This document shows positions 36,882 to 46,982 of a stretch of DNA of 64,000 nt, one piece after another; position 1 is the stretch's first letter; every line of letters starts with the position of its first letter. Source of the DNA: Psychrobacter arenosus (GTDB taxonomy: Bacteria > Pseudomonadota > Gammaproteobacteria > Pseudomonadales > Moraxellaceae); the NCBI RefSeq assembly GCF_904848165.1, contig NZ_LR884459.1:2170001-2234000 (forward strand), written 5' to 3'. The notes below the pieces were generated by a model. It saw only the letters and a list, made by a program, of their open reading frames with translations. It was not told the DNA's origin and did no database searches. A program made the translations under genes and the position numbers.

Positions 36882-38109
36882 TTTCTTTTACTCCTTGAAG
36901 TAGCAAACTAACCTTATGAGCCTTTTTTTCTATATGGCGTCGGGTATAAGTTGCTGACGTACCAGAGCCTTCTTTCCAACCCATTAGGTATGAACGCAGC
37001 TTCTCTTCTTCTGCCTGTTCTAAACCTTGCTCATCTGCTTTCTCAGAAAACCTATCGTTCCATGTATGCCTTAAAACGTGCGGTGTTAGCTCAGATAAGC
37101 AATCTATATTGCTAGTAACGCGATTGATGATTCTGTAGACCGCACTGGTTGATAGTGGTGTACCGCAATGTGGGCCTGACTTATAAGTAACAAATAAGAA
37201 CTCATGGCGATTGGCTCCCTTAACTAAGGATCTATGTCTAAGTATGTAATCGTGTATTCGCTGTGATAATTCACGGGATAAAGGCAACAATCTATCTAGT
37301 GTTTTAGCAACAGGCTGCTTTATCCTCGGGTCGTCTACATCATCATGTCGTCTAGCGATCAATAAGGTATTTTCTTGGAAATTGAGGTCTGAAATTTTGA
37401 TGGACAACAGCTCACCTAAACGGACACCTGTTCGATATAAAATCTCAACAAGCAAACTGTCTCTTTCTCTTGTCTTGCTAGAAAAAGGACTATTTGGGTA
37501 TTTAGGGTCACAGACTGATAGTAGCAACTCTCTTTGGGCTTCACTCATGCCCCTTGGGGCATTTCTCTGGTTTATTGAGCGTGTAGGACGACGAGCTTTT
37601 AGGCTTCTAATCATTAAGGATATTAGATGAGATATCTCCCTACTTATGATAATTTTTCGTTCGCTTAAAATACGCTTAGCGAACCATTCTAGGTAGTCAG
37701 TTATATATGAGATTCTAATGTAGTAGGTCTGCTTAGCAACCGTTTTAGTCTGCGTTAAACTTGCTCTAGTGCGCTCTTTGTTAGCTATCCTTATTGGGAT
37801 CACATTGCTTTTCATTCTTTGACTTCTGGCTTGCTTCAAATAGATACATAAAGATTCTATCTGCTCAACTGTTAAGAACTTCATAGTCGAAAAAGACCGC
37901 TTTAAATCTATTTCATGAGAATTGGCCCACTCAAACAGAAGTTTGATGGCATTTAAATGAGCTTCAATAGTGTTAGGAGCTTTGGCTGCGTTTCTGAGTT
38001 GACTAGTAGCAAATAATGTTGGATACCAGAGAGGTAGCCCATCGCTACCTGTTAGCAGAGAATAACGCTCACCAGAAGATTCAAACTTAACTCTTGTTAA
38101 TTTAAGCAT
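36874..38109 (-). CDS. intA: Tyrosine recombinase IntA of the SE-type element
   Basis: A 411-residue tyrosine recombinase with a SAM-like N-terminal domain (NTIEAHLNAIKLLFEWANSHEIDL) and a complete catalytic domain: Arg in YRTGVRLGELLSI, HVLRHTW, GWKEGSGTSA, and Tyr in TYTRRH. First gene of the overlapping recombinase set and nearest to the element's right attachment site at 38261. Its promoter would lie in the 150 bp between. Confidence 0.87.
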   Translation of the reverse strand: MLKLTRVKFESSGERYSLLTGSDGLPLWYPTLFATSQLRNAAKAPNTIEAHLNAIKLLFEWANSHEIDLKRSFSTMKFLTVEQIESLCIYLKQARSQRMKSNVIPIRIANKERTRASLTQTKTVAKQTYYIRISYITDYLEWFAKRILSERKIIISREISHLISLMIRSLKARRPTRSINQRNAPRGMSEAQRELLLSVCDPKYPNSPFSSKTRERDSLLVEILYRTGVRLGELLSIKISDLNFQENTLLIARRHDDVDDPRIKQPVAKTLDRLLPLSRELSQRIHDYILRHRSLVKGANRHEFLFVTYKSGPHCGTPLSTSAVYRIINRVTSNIDCLSELTPHVLRHTWNDRFSEKADEQGLEQAEEEKLRSYLMGWKEGSGTSATYTRRHIEKKAHKVSLLLQGVKENE

Positions 38110-38260
38110 GGCACTATCATCTATCGTAAATTTACATAAATCTATAGTACATGATTACCAGTTTTATACAAGTGTTAATTTAACATATATGATTTATAGT
38201 TATTAATTATATCAACAACTTATAGCGTAATATTTACATATATACCTGTAGTGTAGATAT

Positions 38261-39169
38261 ATAAGGAGGGTTCGAGACAATGGCATCAAACGGCTTATCA
38301 TCACCAAAATGCGGATTTAACAGGGTATTGCCCAGCACGATATTAAACTTGTCGTAGTTGATGTTATGCAAAAACATATTCATTCGCGCGAGGTTATACG
38401 TGGTGTGGTTAATCTCTTGACCAAAAAACCCTTCTTCAATGATATGGTTATCAAAATGCTTTTTGGCTTGCAGTAATAGTGAGCCCGAACCTGCCGCAGG
38501 GTCATAAATCTTATTGACAGTTTCCTGCTTATGCATAGCAATTTGCGCAATGAGCTTAGAGACACTTTGCGGGGTAAAGAATTCACCTCCAGATTTACCA
38601 GCATTGGCGGCATAGTTGGAGATTAGATACTCATAGGCATCACCAAACAGATCAATTTGATTATCAGAAAACTGGTCTAACTTAAGACCAGCTACGCCTT
38701 TAAGCACAGCTGCTAAGCGCGTATTCTTATCAGCAACCGTATTGCCTAGACGGTTGCTAGTAGTGTCAAAGTCAGCAAATAAGCCTTTAATATCAGGCTC
38801 TGAGGGATAGCCATTAGCTGAGCCTTCAATCGCTTTGAATATGGCTGCTAAGTCAGTATTGAGATTCTCATTTCTATGTGCGTCTGTGGCGATATTGGTA
38901 AACAGTTGGCTGGGATAAATGAAATAGCCCTTGGTTTTAATCGCATCATCTTTAATATCATCAGTAATCACATTATCAGGAAGTGCAGCATAATTAACGC
39001 TGTCATCACCGCCTTCAATATAACTAGAAAAATTCTCACTTATAAAACGATAAAACAGTGTGCCCAGTACATACTGCTTAAAGTCCCAGCCATCAACTGA
39101 ACCACGAACCTCGTTTGCAATTTGCCATATTTGGCGGTGTAGTTCGGCACGTTGTTGGGTACTTGTCAT
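38261..39169 (-). pseudogene. hsdM: hsdM, 5' part (split by nested element)
   Basis: The N-terminal 303 residues of the type I N6-adenine methyltransferase: the helical HsdM_N region ([30 protein letters not shown]), [16 protein letters not shown], motif I in [13 protein letters not shown], and the catalytic motif IV SNPPY, after which native sequence stops. The frame runs on for eight foreign residues to a stop at 38234. The insertion falls in the Pro-Tyr codons of NPPY. It lies 87 bp from tnsE. Confidence 0.94.
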
Positions 39170-39256
39170 GATGTAAATCCTATAGAAATAAAAGAGATGT
39201 AAGTTCAGTAAAATAATTTTTTATTCATTGTTGGTATTTTTTTAACCAACTAGATA

Positions 39257-40822
39257 TTAAATTTCTAAAATATTGGTTAGTCGGTTTAGCCATCCGTCAA
39301 ATTCAATATTGGTTTCAATTAATTTAGATGAGCCTGATGGATGCTTCAATCTCTTTGCTACACCAAAGTGCTTTAATAAATAGACATCGGTAGGCCAATT
39401 AATTGAGCGTTGGACTATTAACTGTAATGTTTTCTCAAGTTGCTGATCCCATTGTTCAAAACCTTCTACTTTAATTATTAGTGTTGATAGCATTCTATCA
39501 GTATCATTCATATCGATTTCTAAAACGATAAAATAAGCTGTTTTGGTCTTTAATTGTAATTCAAGCAAAGATCGCCTATTGCCGTCTATCGTTCTATGTA
39601 ACCTCGATCGACCAACAGCGGGTAAAAAATGTAAATTTTCATCATAGCAAATTTTATCTTCCTGAGAGAGTCTCTCAATAAGCATCTTAAAAGCTTCAAA
39701 TCTTCGCATATACAGTTGCAGTTCATCACTTTGGTCATCTAAGCCCGAAAAGTCAGCTTGGCAAGCTGTACCGTCAATTGTGGCCTCATCAGTATTTAAA
39801 TCTAACTCGACAAACTCATCATTAGGTTCGATATTTGCATCAATTCTTCCTTTAGCTCTTTTTTTCGCAACTTTTCGAGTTTCAATAGGGCTTGCAAAAC
39901 TAAAAGAAGTTTTAGGAATATCTAATTTTTTGATTTTGGTATCAATATTTGCATCGTTTTGGTCGTCAATAGAGTCACTGTCAGTAAGCCCGGCTCCTCC
40001 AGCATTGCCGCCTTTATTGCTTGCTTGTACACCGATTTTAAATTTATCGCTATAAAAATAGACTTTTTCAGAAATGAAAGATTCAACGTTACTGATGCCT
40101 ATAATCTCATGAACGTAATAATTGTTAGTTGCTTTATCGAACCAGCCTTTCGTTTTTAATGACAGATTAGTAAGTTGAGGCGGTTTAAAACGAAAGTTCC
40201 ATGATCTTATACCACCCTTGTCTAAAGCTTCTTCATGATATAACTTAGCAATGCTTTCATATGCAATGCGAGCATTATCGTCTAATAAAATCCATGCTAA
40301 TAATCGTCGCTCGGCTTCACTATTGAAGGTTTTCAGTGGAAGAGTGCAAGTAGGTAGTATGTCTATTAGTATGGAGTCATCTACCGTTTTTCTAATCCAG
40401 AACTCTCTACTCAATATGCCGTTATCAACACAATTTCGAGCGAGATAAGCATTGTGAAAGAATAGAATTCTTGCAAATTCGATTTGAGGTATATGGACTT
40501 TAATGCCCGAAAGATGATTATTGCTATAGGCGAATACAAAGGTATTGCCATCACTTTCCGAGTCGATACCTTCTTGCCAGTCTGAGGTCGATAGATTGTC
40601 TAAGCTTAATGAATAACCACCTGTAGCAACTTGAGTATTAGTAGGGTTTATATATCTTCTTTTGGCGAGAGCTGGTAAGTTCGATAGCCTAGTGTGTCTT
40701 AGAAAATTTGTTTTTCGGTCTTTTAAGCATAATTTTAGATTCCATGACTTTAAATGATTGTGCTTAAAAATTTTACCAATATATCGAATCTGTGAATTTT
40801 CTGGAAAACCATTAATTTTCAT
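39257..40822 (-). CDS. tnsE: Tn7-family transposition protein TnsE
   Basis: A 521-residue protein clearly related to Tn7 TnsE (538 residues). Recognisable blocks are VHIPQIEFARILFFHNAYLARNC near residue 110 and the C-terminal LPAVGRSRLHRTIDGNRR, the DNA- and clamp-contact region. In Tn7, TnsE steers insertion to replicating DNA, especially conjugating plasmids, through the sliding clamp. It begins in an ATGA overlap with tnsD. The middle (about 290-340) is variable and acidic. Its presence places the element in the TnsE-bearing branch of Tn7 relatives. Confidence 0.93.
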   Translation of the reverse strand: MKINGFPENSQIRYIGKIFKHNHLKSWNLKLCLKDRKTNFLRHTRLSNLPALAKRRYINPTNTQVATGGYSLSLDNLSTSDWQEGIDSESDGNTFVFAYSNNHLSGIKVHIPQIEFARILFFHNAYLARNCVDNGILSREFWIRKTVDDSILIDILPTCTLPLKTFNSEAERRLLAWILLDDNARIAYESIAKLYHEEALDKGGIRSWNFRFKPPQLTNLSLKTKGWFDKATNNYYVHEIIGISNVESFISEKVYFYSDKFKIGVQASNKGGNAGGAGLTDSDSIDDQNDANIDTKIKKLDIPKTSFSFASPIETRKVAKKRAKGRIDANIEPNDEFVELDLNTDEATIDGTACQADFSGLDDQSDELQLYMRRFEAFKMLIERLSQEDKICYDENLHFLPAVGRSRLHRTIDGNRRSLLELQLKTKTAYFIVLEIDMNDTDRMLSTLIIKVEGFEQWDQQLEKTLQLIVQRSINWPTDVYLLKHFGVAKRLKHPSGSSKLIETNIEFDGWLNRLTNILEI

Positions 40823-42366
40823 AAACTTACCTTAGTAACTGCCTTGTCAGTAATACTATTAGCCAATTTTAGAAATCTCTTAGTCACAGATGTCATTCTC
40901 TGCTCACTCAGCTTTGCTTGTCGTAATACAACCCAATGTGAAAGGCTTTCTTTTTTATGGATACTGTCAATCAGCACACGAGTTAAACGTCTAATTTGAT
41001 AGTCACTAACATCTTCACCATAGCGACCTAAAAAAGCAGCTACGAGTGGTAATTTATCTAAATTTTTTTCGACTATTGAAAAGGAGTTGGTTTGCTGCAT
41101 CCACCATTTTTTTGATCTACGTGGAGTATACATATCCCAAATTATTGCTTTGTTTTTCTCAATTAGTAATCGTACTATTTCAATGTCACGTTTATTCCAG
41201 TCGATTTTTGTTCCTTCAGGAATATGGTAATTATGATTTTTTTTATTAGTAATCATTAACCATGCTTTATCATTACGATACAACCACGCATACAGTGATT
41301 GATTAACAGCACGAGCACTTTTTATGCCTTTTTGTTCTTTCAGGACTTGTATCCAAAGTTCACGATTAGACAGAAGAGTGACAGAGTCAATATGGTCAAA
41401 TAATACTTTTTCATCTTCGGTTTTGAGCTTTTTAGGTTTTTGAGCTTTGACTAGCTTCAATACTTCTTTGAATGACCAATCATTAATTAGCATAGCTTCA
41501 ATAACAATCATATGTTCTAGGTAGCTGAAAGATTTCCTATGCTTACGGAATATGCCATGAAGCCAGCTTGTTTCTATCTCTAAGTTATTTAGACTATATT
41601 GTTTAAGCAAAGAATCTGGCCATCTATTCTTAATTTTATCAACAACTTTGTCATAATGGATATGTTTTGAACCTCTAAGACAGCCGCTGTCTGCAGCAAG
41701 CTTTTTATAGAAATCACTCCATTGCTCATAGCTAGGGGAGGTTTGGCTAGGCAAATGAAGAAGCTCGTTTACTTTCTTTGCGATGAATATATCGTCTGCA
41801 CTAGGAGGAATTTGAGTATTGGCTTTGCAATTGTGTGGAGCAGGAGCGATAAATTCATGGCGAGATGTTGGTCTATATTGATGAGAAGAATTTAATAGCC
41901 TTCCATGTAATAAACAACAAGTCAGCCCTTGTATTTGCCATAATCTTGACCAGTACCACTCTCCATATTTAGCTAATTGTTGATCAAGACATATAGGGCA
42001 AAACCTCAAAAATTTAATAGGTGGTAATCTCGAAGCATTTTTGCCAATGGCGAGATGAATGGCTCCTTGGGAATGCTCGCTCATCCAATCAATGCATTTC
42101 TGTCTACGGTTTTCAGGAATAAAGAGAGCATAGAGAGGGAATAGAGTATGTTTATAAGCTAGAGCACTGACATCGTATAGACCAGTAGGGTAGTGTTTAG
42201 TGATTTTAGATAAATGGCACGGTATATCAACAGTTGCAACCACCTTCCTATCTGCAAAAACATCATCAAGTAGCTTTTTTGGGCTAGTGATACCAGCTCG
42301 GACCTTTGAGCGAGCTACTGTGCTATATATAAGTTCATCAGGGTAAGGAATGGGGAAATTTAGCAC
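40819..42366 (-). CDS. tnsD: Tn7-family target selector TnsD (TniQ domain)
   Basis: A 515-residue TniQ-domain protein that selects attTn7 at the end of glmS. The N-terminal TniQ region has FPIPYPDELIYSTVARSKVRAG and the zinc site CPICLDQQLAKYG, then CCLLHGRLL. The C-terminal DNA-binding part is helical. Start is GTG 42366, with AAGGTAGG upstream; one base separates it from the tnsC stop. The element's position beside glmS fits TnsD-guided insertion. Confidence 0.93.
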   Translation of the reverse strand: MLNFPIPYPDELIYSTVARSKVRAGITSPKKLLDDVFADRKVVATVDIPCHLSKITKHYPTGLYDVSALAYKHTLFPLYALFIPENRRQKCIDWMSEHSQGAIHLAIGKNASRLPPIKFLRFCPICLDQQLAKYGEWYWSRLWQIQGLTCCLLHGRLLNSSHQYRPTSRHEFIAPAPHNCKANTQIPPSADDIFIAKKVNELLHLPSQTSPSYEQWSDFYKKLAADSGCLRGSKHIHYDKVVDKIKNRWPDSLLKQYSLNNLEIETSWLHGIFRKHRKSFSYLEHMIVIEAMLINDWSFKEVLKLVKAQKPKKLKTEDEKVLFDHIDSVTLLSNRELWIQVLKEQKGIKSARAVNQSLYAWLYRNDKAWLMITNKKNHNYHIPEGTKIDWNKRDIEIVRLLIEKNKAIIWDMYTPRRSKKWWMQQTNSFSIVEKNLDKLPLVAAFLGRYGEDVSDYQIRRLTRVLIDSIHKKESLSHWVVLRQAKLSEQRMTSVTKRFLKLANSITDKAVTKVSL

Positions 42367-42367
42367 G

Positions 42368-44020
42368 TTAACCTACCTTAGGTAACCAGTCATCTATATC
42401 AAAAATAAGCTCAGTAGAGCTTTTCAAATGATCATAGAATATGCTGTCTTTCTCCTTTTGGGTAAACTGGAAACGCAAGTCTTCTGTATCCAAAGTATGC
42501 CAATCTTTTTGCTTGATAAGGATGGTTTTTATATCCTCAGTTGAGATGCTATTATCAGAATCTTCATTTTTCAACCAATCTAAAACCACAACTATTAATT
42601 CCGACATTGATGCATTTGGTAGCTCTTGAATAACCTTTTTGACCGTAGGAACTAATAGAGGAGATGCTTGACCAATATCAGCCAACATACGATGTAATCT
42701 GATACTTATCTCATGCCCCTGATATTCAGAAACCTCGTCAAATTCCACTTGTTTTTGCTGTAACTGGCATTGGAGTGTCAAGAGCTTTTTATCAATATCA
42801 GGAATAACCAGATCAGAAAACTGAGCAATTTTATCAGCTCGCCCAGAGCGCAAGGCTTCTATCATTAAATGAACTGGTTTTAAATCTTCCTCATAAATTT
42901 TTTCAAGCAATGCTACTGTAATACGTTCTATGCCATGATCTATGGCTCGTAACTGAGCTAAAAAAAATATTTTAACAGCAATATCTAGGATGCCCTGAGA
43001 CAGGTCGTACCAACACTCTCGCACGGAATCGGCTAAAACAACGTCTGCCTTTTTGAGCCACTGTAGCTTCCATAATTTATCAGTAAATTGATTCCATTCT
43101 GACTGTATTATTTTTCCGTCACTTAGTTGTATATCAGGCTCCCGCTGGATTTGTTCCCAAAAAACTGACCCAAATCCTGCACCACGACGAGCAGACCGCA
43201 GATCAGCCTCGAAAATAAACCGCGCTTTGGGTGTCCCCACCATTACGACTGGAAGTCCGACAGTATTTACGAGAGTAACAAAAAAATTGAGCATTTTTTC
43301 AGCGCCACCGGATCGATTAACACTAAGATGTTGAATCTCATCAATCACTAATAATCCAATGGCATGATGGTTAGAGATCTGTCGCATCAAATTCAGCAGA
43401 GTTTCAATGCCATGACGTTTAAGAGCATATTTTTTTTCATAATTGGTATCTAATGCTTGATCAATAGCTCTAAAAAAGTGGAGACACAGACTTTTGAGAG
43501 AGCCGTCATGAGGGCAATCTACCCTGAGATAAACTATTTGAGTGAAATTTAGCTCTGGGTGATAAATTACCTGAGGGTAGGTCGATAGAATTTTATTAAG
43601 AGTGGTGGTTTTACCACTACCGGAGCAACCTATAAAGGCTAAGCTACGAGCTGTCGAGGTTACAGTTGGAAATCTAAATGAATCATCTTCGCCCGACATT
43701 AATCTTTCATAACCATTCTGAAGACGAGTATTTAAGGAGCCGTCTTTAGGGTTGCGTCCTACATACCCCTCACGAATCATCATTGATAGTTTCTTCTCAA
43801 GGTCAATATGACGACTAATAGGATAAAAAAACTGTCCCATCATTTGTGAGATTAGGTGACCCCGTACTGAGGCAGATGCTTGGCGATCAGAAGTACTAAA
43901 ACTTATGATGCCTTTTAGTTTATCTGCAACTTGTCTTGGCTCTAAAATAGCAGGTAATGCTTCAATAAATGGATTACCTTTATAAGAGCCAAAGCTCTCT
44001 CTGTAGACAGCATTAATCAT
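42368..44020 (-). CDS. tnsC: Tn7-family AAA+ regulator TnsC
   Basis: A 550-residue AAA+ ATPase (Tn7 TnsC has 555). Walker A is GCSGSGKTT at residues 131-139, and Walker B is GLLVIDEIQHLS near 225. It links target selection by TnsD or TnsE to the TnsA+B transposase. VVMVGTPKARFIFEADLRSARRGAG contains the sensor and arginine region. It starts 22 bp after tnsB. Confidence 0.94.
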   Translation of the reverse strand: MINAVYRESFGSYKGNPFIEALPAILEPRQVADKLKGIISFSTSDRQASASVRGHLISQMMGQFFYPISRHIDLEKKLSMMIREGYVGRNPKDGSLNTRLQNGYERLMSGEDDSFRFPTVTSTARSLAFIGCSGSGKTTTLNKILSTYPQVIYHPELNFTQIVYLRVDCPHDGSLKSLCLHFFRAIDQALDTNYEKKYALKRHGIETLLNLMRQISNHHAIGLLVIDEIQHLSVNRSGGAEKMLNFFVTLVNTVGLPVVMVGTPKARFIFEADLRSARRGAGFGSVFWEQIQREPDIQLSDGKIIQSEWNQFTDKLWKLQWLKKADVVLADSVRECWYDLSQGILDIAVKIFFLAQLRAIDHGIERITVALLEKIYEEDLKPVHLMIEALRSGRADKIAQFSDLVIPDIDKKLLTLQCQLQQKQVEFDEVSEYQGHEISIRLHRMLADIGQASPLLVPTVKKVIQELPNASMSELIVVVLDWLKNEDSDNSISTEDIKTILIKQKDWHTLDTEDLRFQFTQKEKDSIFYDHLKSSTELIFDIDDWLPKVG

Positions 44021-44042
44021 CGTTAGCCTCAGTCAATTGCAA

Positions 44043-46142
44043 TTAGTCATCGTCAGATAAAATGTCGTGATAGACAGGATATTTTAATGCCAGATCTTCA
44101 TCGCTTAAATTGCTTTGATTCCGTTCACTTGTGGCTTTAGGCAAATGTATTATCTTACCTTTTTGAGCTTTATTTTTTTGTCTATTTTGCCGCTCTTTAT
44201 CTTTAGCCTGTCTTCTATTATCGTTAATATTGGCTAACTGGGCGGTCTTAGTTTGAGGTGTCTTTGGTATAGATTTCATTGCTTTAGCTATAATATTCTC
44301 ATTTTCTCTTTCGAGCTCTTCTAAAGCTAAACTACTTTCAGTTTCTTGTTTTGAAAATGTCTTTTTCTGTTCTTGCTGAATCTGCCAAACCTCCCAAAAG
44401 CTACAGTCTCTAAATTCTCTAGACCGATCAGATAAGTGGGCTTCCCAATACTTCAGGCTATCTTTTTCATAAAAAACATAAAGTGTATTTGCATCAATCG
44501 GATCGTAAGCAACCACTAGCGTTTTGGGCCTATTAACTGTATTTTTTCGGTGTAACCAACCCTGTTCTCTTATTTCTGCACAAATATAGTAATTACCAAA
44601 AAGCTTAATACCTAAATCTGACAGTGTGGCTTTTTTCCTAGGCAATAATGAAATATGTAGAGACTTCTCTGACACGGAGCGTAGCTTACCTGTTCGATGC
44701 TGTAATCCCCAATTCCACAATTGAAGAGGAACTGCTGGTAAGTCTGGTGGCATATCACTATCTCTATCATAACTTCTTAACTGATGACTATTGTTATGCA
44801 TTAAAATTGAGTTAATCATGATTTTAGTGAAGTCTGTAATTGTTAAGGCAGCATCTAAACGGTAGTCTCTTCCTCCTTTTTTCTTCTCTTTCACGCCTGT
44901 GACAACGCCTGGTGCAAACGGTTTAAACTTTGCTTGCATGGTTCTGAAATAGCGTTCAACAACAGGTTTTAAATCTCCACGATAAGGTGGTGTATTCTCT
45001 ATCCGCACAGAAAAGCTTTTCTCTAAGGTTTCAATTTGATGACCAAGAAGCTCTCCGCGATCTGCGAGAATTGCATCAGGCAGTCCTATACATGGCCATT
45101 TATCTGCTGTGATATTGACTCCGTATTCCTTACAATAATCTTGTTTATCCGTAACTGCCATCTTTAAAGCTTGCATACTAGTGGTGTATGAAGGATTTTC
45201 AAAGCCAATATAAAAACCCGCTATCATACGACTGAATACATCAGCAACAAAATAAATCACTGGACGACCTACGATACTCTTTCTGTCTGAGTCAGATAGC
45301 AGGTAAATATCTGCAATTGTAGCGTCTATCTCATAGCGTGAGCCGGGACCAAGAACTTGTGTGTTAACAGTAGAATTAAGCTGTCTAATGTCTTTGTTAT
45401 AACTTATTTTGTTATGTCTGACTTTAAGTTTTTGAACAGAGGTGAATTCTCTATGATAAAAGTGCTTGAACTGCCAGATGCTAGGAAAGTTTTCCTCTTC
45501 TATATCTGGATTTAGTGAGCGGTATATAGTTTTAAATTTGCGATATGCATAAACAATCGTGTATTTATGATCATTTAGGAGGTACTTATTGATGATAATT
45601 GAGAAAAGTCTTTCAGTATCTTCATTGATTAAGGCCGTTGTACCTTTCTTGTAAACTCTAGGTCTGCCAAGCTTTGTATCTTTAGCAATACGCTTTTTGC
45701 CTTTTGCTCCAGAATTCTTATAGTTTGGAATTAGAGCATTAGGTACTTGACCTCTTTGCCAATACCTTCTAATAAGACGATAAAGAGTCTGATTAGTACT
45801 TTTTCCAGAACTGACAATATCTTTAATTATTTTTGAACGGACATCTGCTAGATAGAACAATTCATTAGAGATAATAGGTTGTATCAGCTCATAGCTGAAA
45901 TCTCTCTTAATTTGTGCAGTAGTTCCATCCTCTGGTAATTGTAATAGCAGGTATTGATGAGGATCATCTATTAAATGACACTCACCTTCTTCTACTAAGT
46001 CGATTAAGCTTTGTAATTGTATTAATTCAGGTAGTGCTTTAGTTTCGACGATATCTATCCAAACTACAGTATCATTGGATAGTATTTTCAGAATCCTATA
46101 TGTTTTACCTTGATTATAATAGACATCATTGATTCGAAACAT
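44043..46142 (-). CDS. tnsB: Tn7-family DDE transposase TnsB
   Basis: A 699-residue transposase (Tn7 TnsB has 702). The catalytic triad falls exactly at the Tn7 positions: Asp273 in YEIDATIAD, Asp361 in ILADRGELLG, Glu396 in PVVERYFRTM. Helical DNA-binding domains occupy the first 260 residues, and a basic Gln/Lys-rich tail ends the protein. TnsB cuts the 3' ends and joins them to the target. Its ATG overlaps tnsA by 17 bases. Confidence 0.96.
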   Translation of the reverse strand: MFRINDVYYNQGKTYRILKILSNDTVVWIDIVETKALPELIQLQSLIDLVEEGECHLIDDPHQYLLLQLPEDGTTAQIKRDFSYELIQPIISNELFYLADVRSKIIKDIVSSGKSTNQTLYRLIRRYWQRGQVPNALIPNYKNSGAKGKKRIAKDTKLGRPRVYKKGTTALINEDTERLFSIIINKYLLNDHKYTIVYAYRKFKTIYRSLNPDIEEENFPSIWQFKHFYHREFTSVQKLKVRHNKISYNKDIRQLNSTVNTQVLGPGSRYEIDATIADIYLLSDSDRKSIVGRPVIYFVADVFSRMIAGFYIGFENPSYTTSMQALKMAVTDKQDYCKEYGVNITADKWPCIGLPDAILADRGELLGHQIETLEKSFSVRIENTPPYRGDLKPVVERYFRTMQAKFKPFAPGVVTGVKEKKKGGRDYRLDAALTITDFTKIMINSILMHNNSHQLRSYDRDSDMPPDLPAVPLQLWNWGLQHRTGKLRSVSEKSLHISLLPRKKATLSDLGIKLFGNYYICAEIREQGWLHRKNTVNRPKTLVVAYDPIDANTLYVFYEKDSLKYWEAHLSDRSREFRDCSFWEVWQIQQEQKKTFSKQETESSLALEELERENENIIAKAMKSIPKTPQTKTAQLANINDNRRQAKDKERQNRQKNKAQKGKIIHLPKATSERNQSNLSDEDLALKYPVYHDILSDDD

Positions 46143-46941
46143 AAAGGATCTCCTCAGATATGACGTTCCAGCTCTCAGACTGATTTATACGTAAATCCCT
46201 ACACTTAAGTTTCCTAAAATCAATACGTAAATCAAAAGTAAAAAATCTTTGAGCTAATAGTATTCTTAGGTCATTTAAAGACGTTCCAAGCTCGCTATGA
46301 TAGGCATTATCAATTTCTTTACATAAGCCAATAGTTGAATTATTAGGATTTTTGAGAATTTGCTCAGCATAAAAATTTATTTTAGAGTAGAAATCAGCAT
46401 CTATTTCACTATCAGACTCTGGATATAACCATTTGATATTATTTTGAACCTCTAAAGGAATGTCCTTTTCTGTGACAATTTGCCAAGGAATATCTTTACT
46501 TTGCCAATAGCGACGTTCTATTTCTAATTTTTCTATAACCCTTGGATTATTCAAGTCTTTTGAGTACTTGGCTTGTAGAGCAAATTGATTTTGAGAGCGG
46601 GCAGAAGTAATTACGTAGAAATCTGAGGTCATAATATGTAGTTCACCTCTAATACTTGGATGCTTAACTTTGATTAAGGTAGCCAGATCTTGAGTATCTT
46701 CATATTGTAGAGGAAACTGTTCGCGTATATCAGTTACGTTAGGGCTCCACTCAAGGATTAAGAAGGTAGCTAACTCTAGGTCTGACATCAGGTGATGAGT
46801 CCGTCTAGTCTTATGTCCAAAGACTCTATGAGATCTTCCTGATGAAGATATGTCAGAGATTTTTATCCAAGGTTTATAGTTGGATAGCTCACCATGACCT
46901 CGTTTTTCTTCAATCCATTTTTTTTGTTTTTTGGAGAGCAT
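46126..46941 (-). CDS. tnsA: Tn7-family endonuclease TnsA
   Basis: A 271-residue restriction-enzyme-like nuclease making the 5'-end cuts that give cut-and-paste transposition. The catalytic triad Glu56, Asp107 and Lys125 (in SDLELATF, TSDFYVIT, LQAKYSK) is displaced by a constant seven residues from Tn7's Glu63, Asp114 and Lys132. The start is placed at ATG 46941, which aligns with the Tn7 start; the longer frame beginning at 46998 would add 19 residues read from the promoter. The 3' arm of a terminator hairpin lies directly upstream. Confidence 0.95.
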   Translation of the reverse strand: MLSKKQKKWIEEKRGHGELSNYKPWIKISDISSSGRSHRVFGHKTRRTHHLMSDLELATFLILEWSPNVTDIREQFPLQYEDTQDLATLIKVKHPSIRGELHIMTSDFYVITSARSQNQFALQAKYSKDLNNPRVIEKLEIERRYWQSKDIPWQIVTEKDIPLEVQNNIKWLYPESDSEIDADFYSKINFYAEQILKNPNNSTIGLCKEIDNAYHSELGTSLNDLRILLAQRFFTFDLRIDFRKLKCRDLRINQSESWNVISEEILYVSNQ

Positions 46942-46982
46942 AAAAAAACCCTTACTATTGTTATATGAGACAATAGCAAGGG
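46942..46982 (-). terminator. Intrinsic terminator abutting the tnsA start codon
   Basis: On the reverse strand, CCCTTGCTATTGT (complement of 46970-46982) pairs with ACAATAGTAAGGG (complement of 46949-46961) over 13 pairs with one G-U. The loop is 8 bases. Seven T follow, and then the tnsA ATG. The 3' arm carries AAGGG, the likely tnsA ribosome site. It would stop transcripts reading in from glmS. Confidence 0.85.

Larger units (their letters stand above)
27547..38266 (-). mobile_element. SE-type (intA-tfp-intB-srap) integrative element inside hsdM
   Basis: About 10.7 kb separating the halves of hsdM. ATAAGG occurs at both junctions (27547-27552 and 38261-38266); one copy belongs to hsdM. 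Three overlapping tyrosine-recombinase-fold genes followed by a small gene are packed at one end, the architecture of strand-biased circularising integrative elements (SE) and similar to Tn554 tnpABC. ATACCT motifs facing ATAAGG occur at both ends, as expected for recombinase core sites. Cargo: GIY-YIG protein, damaged helicase, IS3 element and a DUF3800 fragment. Confidence 0.85.

Noticed and set aside
32896..38109. Tn554 or an ordinary RIT element
   Set aside because: Similar three-recombinase layout, but a middle protein without the box II His plus a small coiled-coil gene fits the SE type better. Tn554-type naming remains a possible alternative.
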